Source of the DNA: Clostridia bacterium
GTDB taxonomy: Bacteria > Bacillota > Clostridia > Oscillospirales > CAG-272
Reading direction: 5' to 3'
Length of the DNA: 64,000 bases
NCBI GenBank assembly: GCA_017483195.1
Contig: JAFULR010000002.1
Location: 1-64,000, forward strand
Made by a program: the position numbers and the translations under genes. The notes under the pieces were generated by a model. That model searched no databases, was not told the DNA's origin, and saw only the letters and a list, made by a program, of their open reading frames with translations. Position 1 is the stretch's first letter; the number at the start of each line of letters is the position of its first letter. Positions 62,318 to 64,000 of this stretch are shown here, piece by piece.

Positions 62318-63931
62318 TCAATTATTCATAAAGTCTTCAAAGGCATCGAGGTCGCTGTAGTCGTCCTCGAGCTTTATTTTGCCCATATCCTGCTCGTAAA
62401 TAATATCCGAGGGAGCGATATTTTCTTCAAGATACTTGGAAAGAGCCGCAGCAAGGGCGGATTTTATATTCGGTCTGTCAATCGCAAACAAACCAAAGCC
62501 GTCGTTAAGGACGTGTATTTTCTTGTCCTCACCTATATAAGCTCTCGTTTTCTTCAAAAAGCTGTATGCGCCGGGATCCATGCTTTGAACGGTCTGCACC
62601 GCCTCACTCCACGCCTTAAGCGGTCTTGTGGATTTTACGTCAGCGGATATTACTGATTTTTTAACCTCTCGCTTGGGCTCGGATTCAAAAACCAATTCCG
62701 GCTTTTTGGGAGGTTCAACATTTCCTGCGTCCTCTTTCTTTTGAATGGGAATGCTTTCCCTCTCCGCCTTTACCTGAATATCACCCGATGCAATTTTTGC
62801 TTCAAGCTTGGAAAGCCTTAAAAGCAACGCCTCGTTTGAGGTGCTTAACGTGTCGTCACACATTTTAACAAAGCAAAGCTCTGCGATAATTCTCTTAAGA
62901 GCACCGCTCACTTGCATGGAAGCAAGAGCTTCTTCAAGCATCTTGCAGTGGTATATAAGAAGCTCGCGTGAAAATTTTTCAGCAAGAGCCGAAAGACTTT
63001 TAGCCTCAAAATCGGTAAGGTCAAGATATTTCTCACTTTCCTTAACGGTCTTAACGACCAAAAGATCACGATAAAGCGAAATAAGATCCTGCCAGAACAC
63101 CGTAATGTCCTTTGAAGAGGTAACGACCGCATCTATCTCACCGAATAAAAATTGAAAATTCTTTTCGGATATTGCACGCGCAACATCCATCATTCGCTCT
63201 CGTCCTGCGCTGCCAATGGTTTCATTAACGGTTGAAACGTCAATTTTCAATCCACTTGAAGCACAAAGCTCAAGAAGACTGATGCTGTCTCGCATACCGC
63301 CCTGCGAATATCTCGCAATAAGGCGTGCGGCATCGTCATCAATATCAATTCCCTCTTGATCCGCAATATATTTGATGCGTGCGGTAAGAACGTCTGTGGA
63401 TATTCTTCTGAATTCAAATCGCTGACATCTTGAAATTATCGTTGCGGGAAGCTTGTGAAGCTCAGTCGTCGCGAGAATGAATATCGCGTGAGAGGGCGGC
63501 TCTTCAAGAGTTTTAAGCAACGCGTTGAACGCACTGTTTGAGAGCATATGAACCTCGTCAACGATGTAAACGCGGTACTTAAGGAACGAAGGCGAATAAA
63601 CCACCTCATCGCGAATATCACGGATATTGTCAACACCGTTGTTGGAGGCAGCGTCCATTTCAAGAACGTCCGTGGTTGAACCGTTTTCAATAGCAAGACA
63701 CGATGGACACTTGCCGCAGGGATTGCCGTCTGTAACGTTTTCGCAGTTTACAACCTTGGAGAGTATCTTTGCGCATGTGGTCTTACCCGTACCGCGGGAG
63801 CCGCAGAAAAGGTACGCGTGATTAAATCTTCCCTCAGTCGCTTCCTGCTTCAAAATGGAGGTAATATGCTCCTGACCGCAAACCTCTGAAAAGGTTTTTG
63901 GTCGCCATTTTCTATAAAGTGCCTGATGCAT
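62318..63931 (-). CDS. dnaX: DNA polymerase III subunits gamma/tau
   Basis: A 537-aa clamp-loader ATPase. The AAA+ core (1 to about 220) has Walker A CGSRGTGKTTCAK (residues 43-55), zinc-binding CENVTDGNPCGKCPSC, Walker B YIVDEVHMLS, sensor 1 FILATTE and the SRC arginine finger (IISRCQRFEF). Domain III follows to about 370, then a linker rich in Lys/Glu/Pro and a tau C-terminal domain (~430-537). No slippage tract was noted, so a separate gamma form is not predicted. AAGGAGGAG precedes the ATG. The remaining 63932-64000 shows nothing beyond this leader. Confidence 0.96.
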   Translation of the reverse strand: MHQALYRKWRPKTFSEVCGQEHITSILKQEATEGRFNHAYLFCGSRGTGKTTCAKILSKVVNCENVTDGNPCGKCPSCLAIENGSTTDVLEMDAASNNGVDNIRDIRDEVVYSPSFLKYRVYIVDEVHMLSNSAFNALLKTLEEPPSHAIFILATTELHKLPATIISRCQRFEFRRISTDVLTARIKYIADQEGIDIDDDAARLIARYSQGGMRDSISLLELCASSGLKIDVSTVNETIGSAGRERMMDVARAISEKNFQFLFGEIDAVVTSSKDITVFWQDLISLYRDLLVVKTVKESEKYLDLTDFEAKSLSALAEKFSRELLIYHCKMLEEALASMQVSGALKRIIAELCFVKMCDDTLSTSNEALLLRLSKLEAKIASGDIQVKAERESIPIQKKEDAGNVEPPKKPELVFESEPKREVKKSVISADVKSTRPLKAWSEAVQTVQSMDPGAYSFLKKTRAYIGEDKKIHVLNDGFGLFAIDRPNIKSALAAALSKYLEENIAPSDIIYEQDMGKIKLEDDYSDLDAFEDFMNN

Positions 63932-64000
63932 AAACTCCTCCTTAAAATAATATAAAAGCTATGAAATAAGACCATACACCTTAAGATCGAACGTCACCCC

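Noticed and set aside
63960..64000. tRNA or SRP RNA fragment at the right edge
   Set aside because: The minus strand has GTTCGATC like a tRNA T loop, but flanking bases do not form the stem; SRP RNA, sometimes found upstream of dnaX, could not be matched either.

Overview
The window looks like chromosome from an endospore-forming, strictly fermentative member of the Clostridia, probably a gut Oscillospirales/Christensenellales-type organism. That is inference from these signs: an alpha/beta-type small acid-soluble spore protein, a PdaA-type cortex deacetylase and WhiA; both PolC and DnaE replicases; MEP isoprenoid genes in the usual Firmicutes order; a T-box leader on alaS; a TPP riboswitch on an ECF thiamine transporter; and AdhE under Rex-like operators. 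I cannot name the species.

Layout, left to right. 1-3.3 kb: an FkbM methyltransferase, an orphan prepilin with a beta-helix passenger, a pair of 27-bp palindromes around a promoter, and the RNase P RNA gene. 3.3-19.1 kb (minus): TPP riboswitch-thiT, then one long housekeeping run reading pyrH-frr-uppS-cdsA-dxr-rseP-ispG-polC-pth-mfd. 19.2-22.9 kb (minus): wecB-galK-MBL hydrolase-rlmH. 23.2-28.3 kb (plus): Rex-regulated adhE with an APH-type kinase, then prfC. 28.3-31.7 kb: an inverted pair of degenerate repeats, then T-box-alaS (minus). 31.7-33.1 kb: a lipoprotein of unknown function and the SASP gene. 33.5-42.1 kb (minus): the pyrimidine operon pyrC-carB-pyrK-pyrD-pyrF-pyrE-pyrB, without carA, whose PyrB carries a PyrI-like zinc tail. 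42.2-43.4 kb: a lone family-4 glycosyltransferase. 43.5-49.7 kb (minus): HAD nucleotidase-murB-whiA-dnaE. 49.8-57.0 kb (plus): coaE-lytic transglycosylase-M18 peptidase-prfA-tsaC/Sua5-parC-like-41-aa membrane peptide. 57.0-57.4 kb: a structured element of mini-hairpins separated by GTGATATT/AATATCAC blocks. 57.4-61.3 kb: pdaA, a CmpB-family membrane protein, a CDP-alcohol phosphatidyltransferase and a two-component system. 61.4-63.9 kb (minus): dnaX-ybaB-recR.

Most of the window is core metabolism and information processing in tight operons with 1-11 bp gene overlaps. The unexplained sequence lies in the intergenic gaps. The best candidate for something undescribed is the element at 57011-57368. 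Its two arms carry the same ordered series of 8-nt blocks, and each block is separated by a different self-complementary mini-hairpin. No CRISPR array, prophage, intact transposase, tRNA or rRNA gene was seen.
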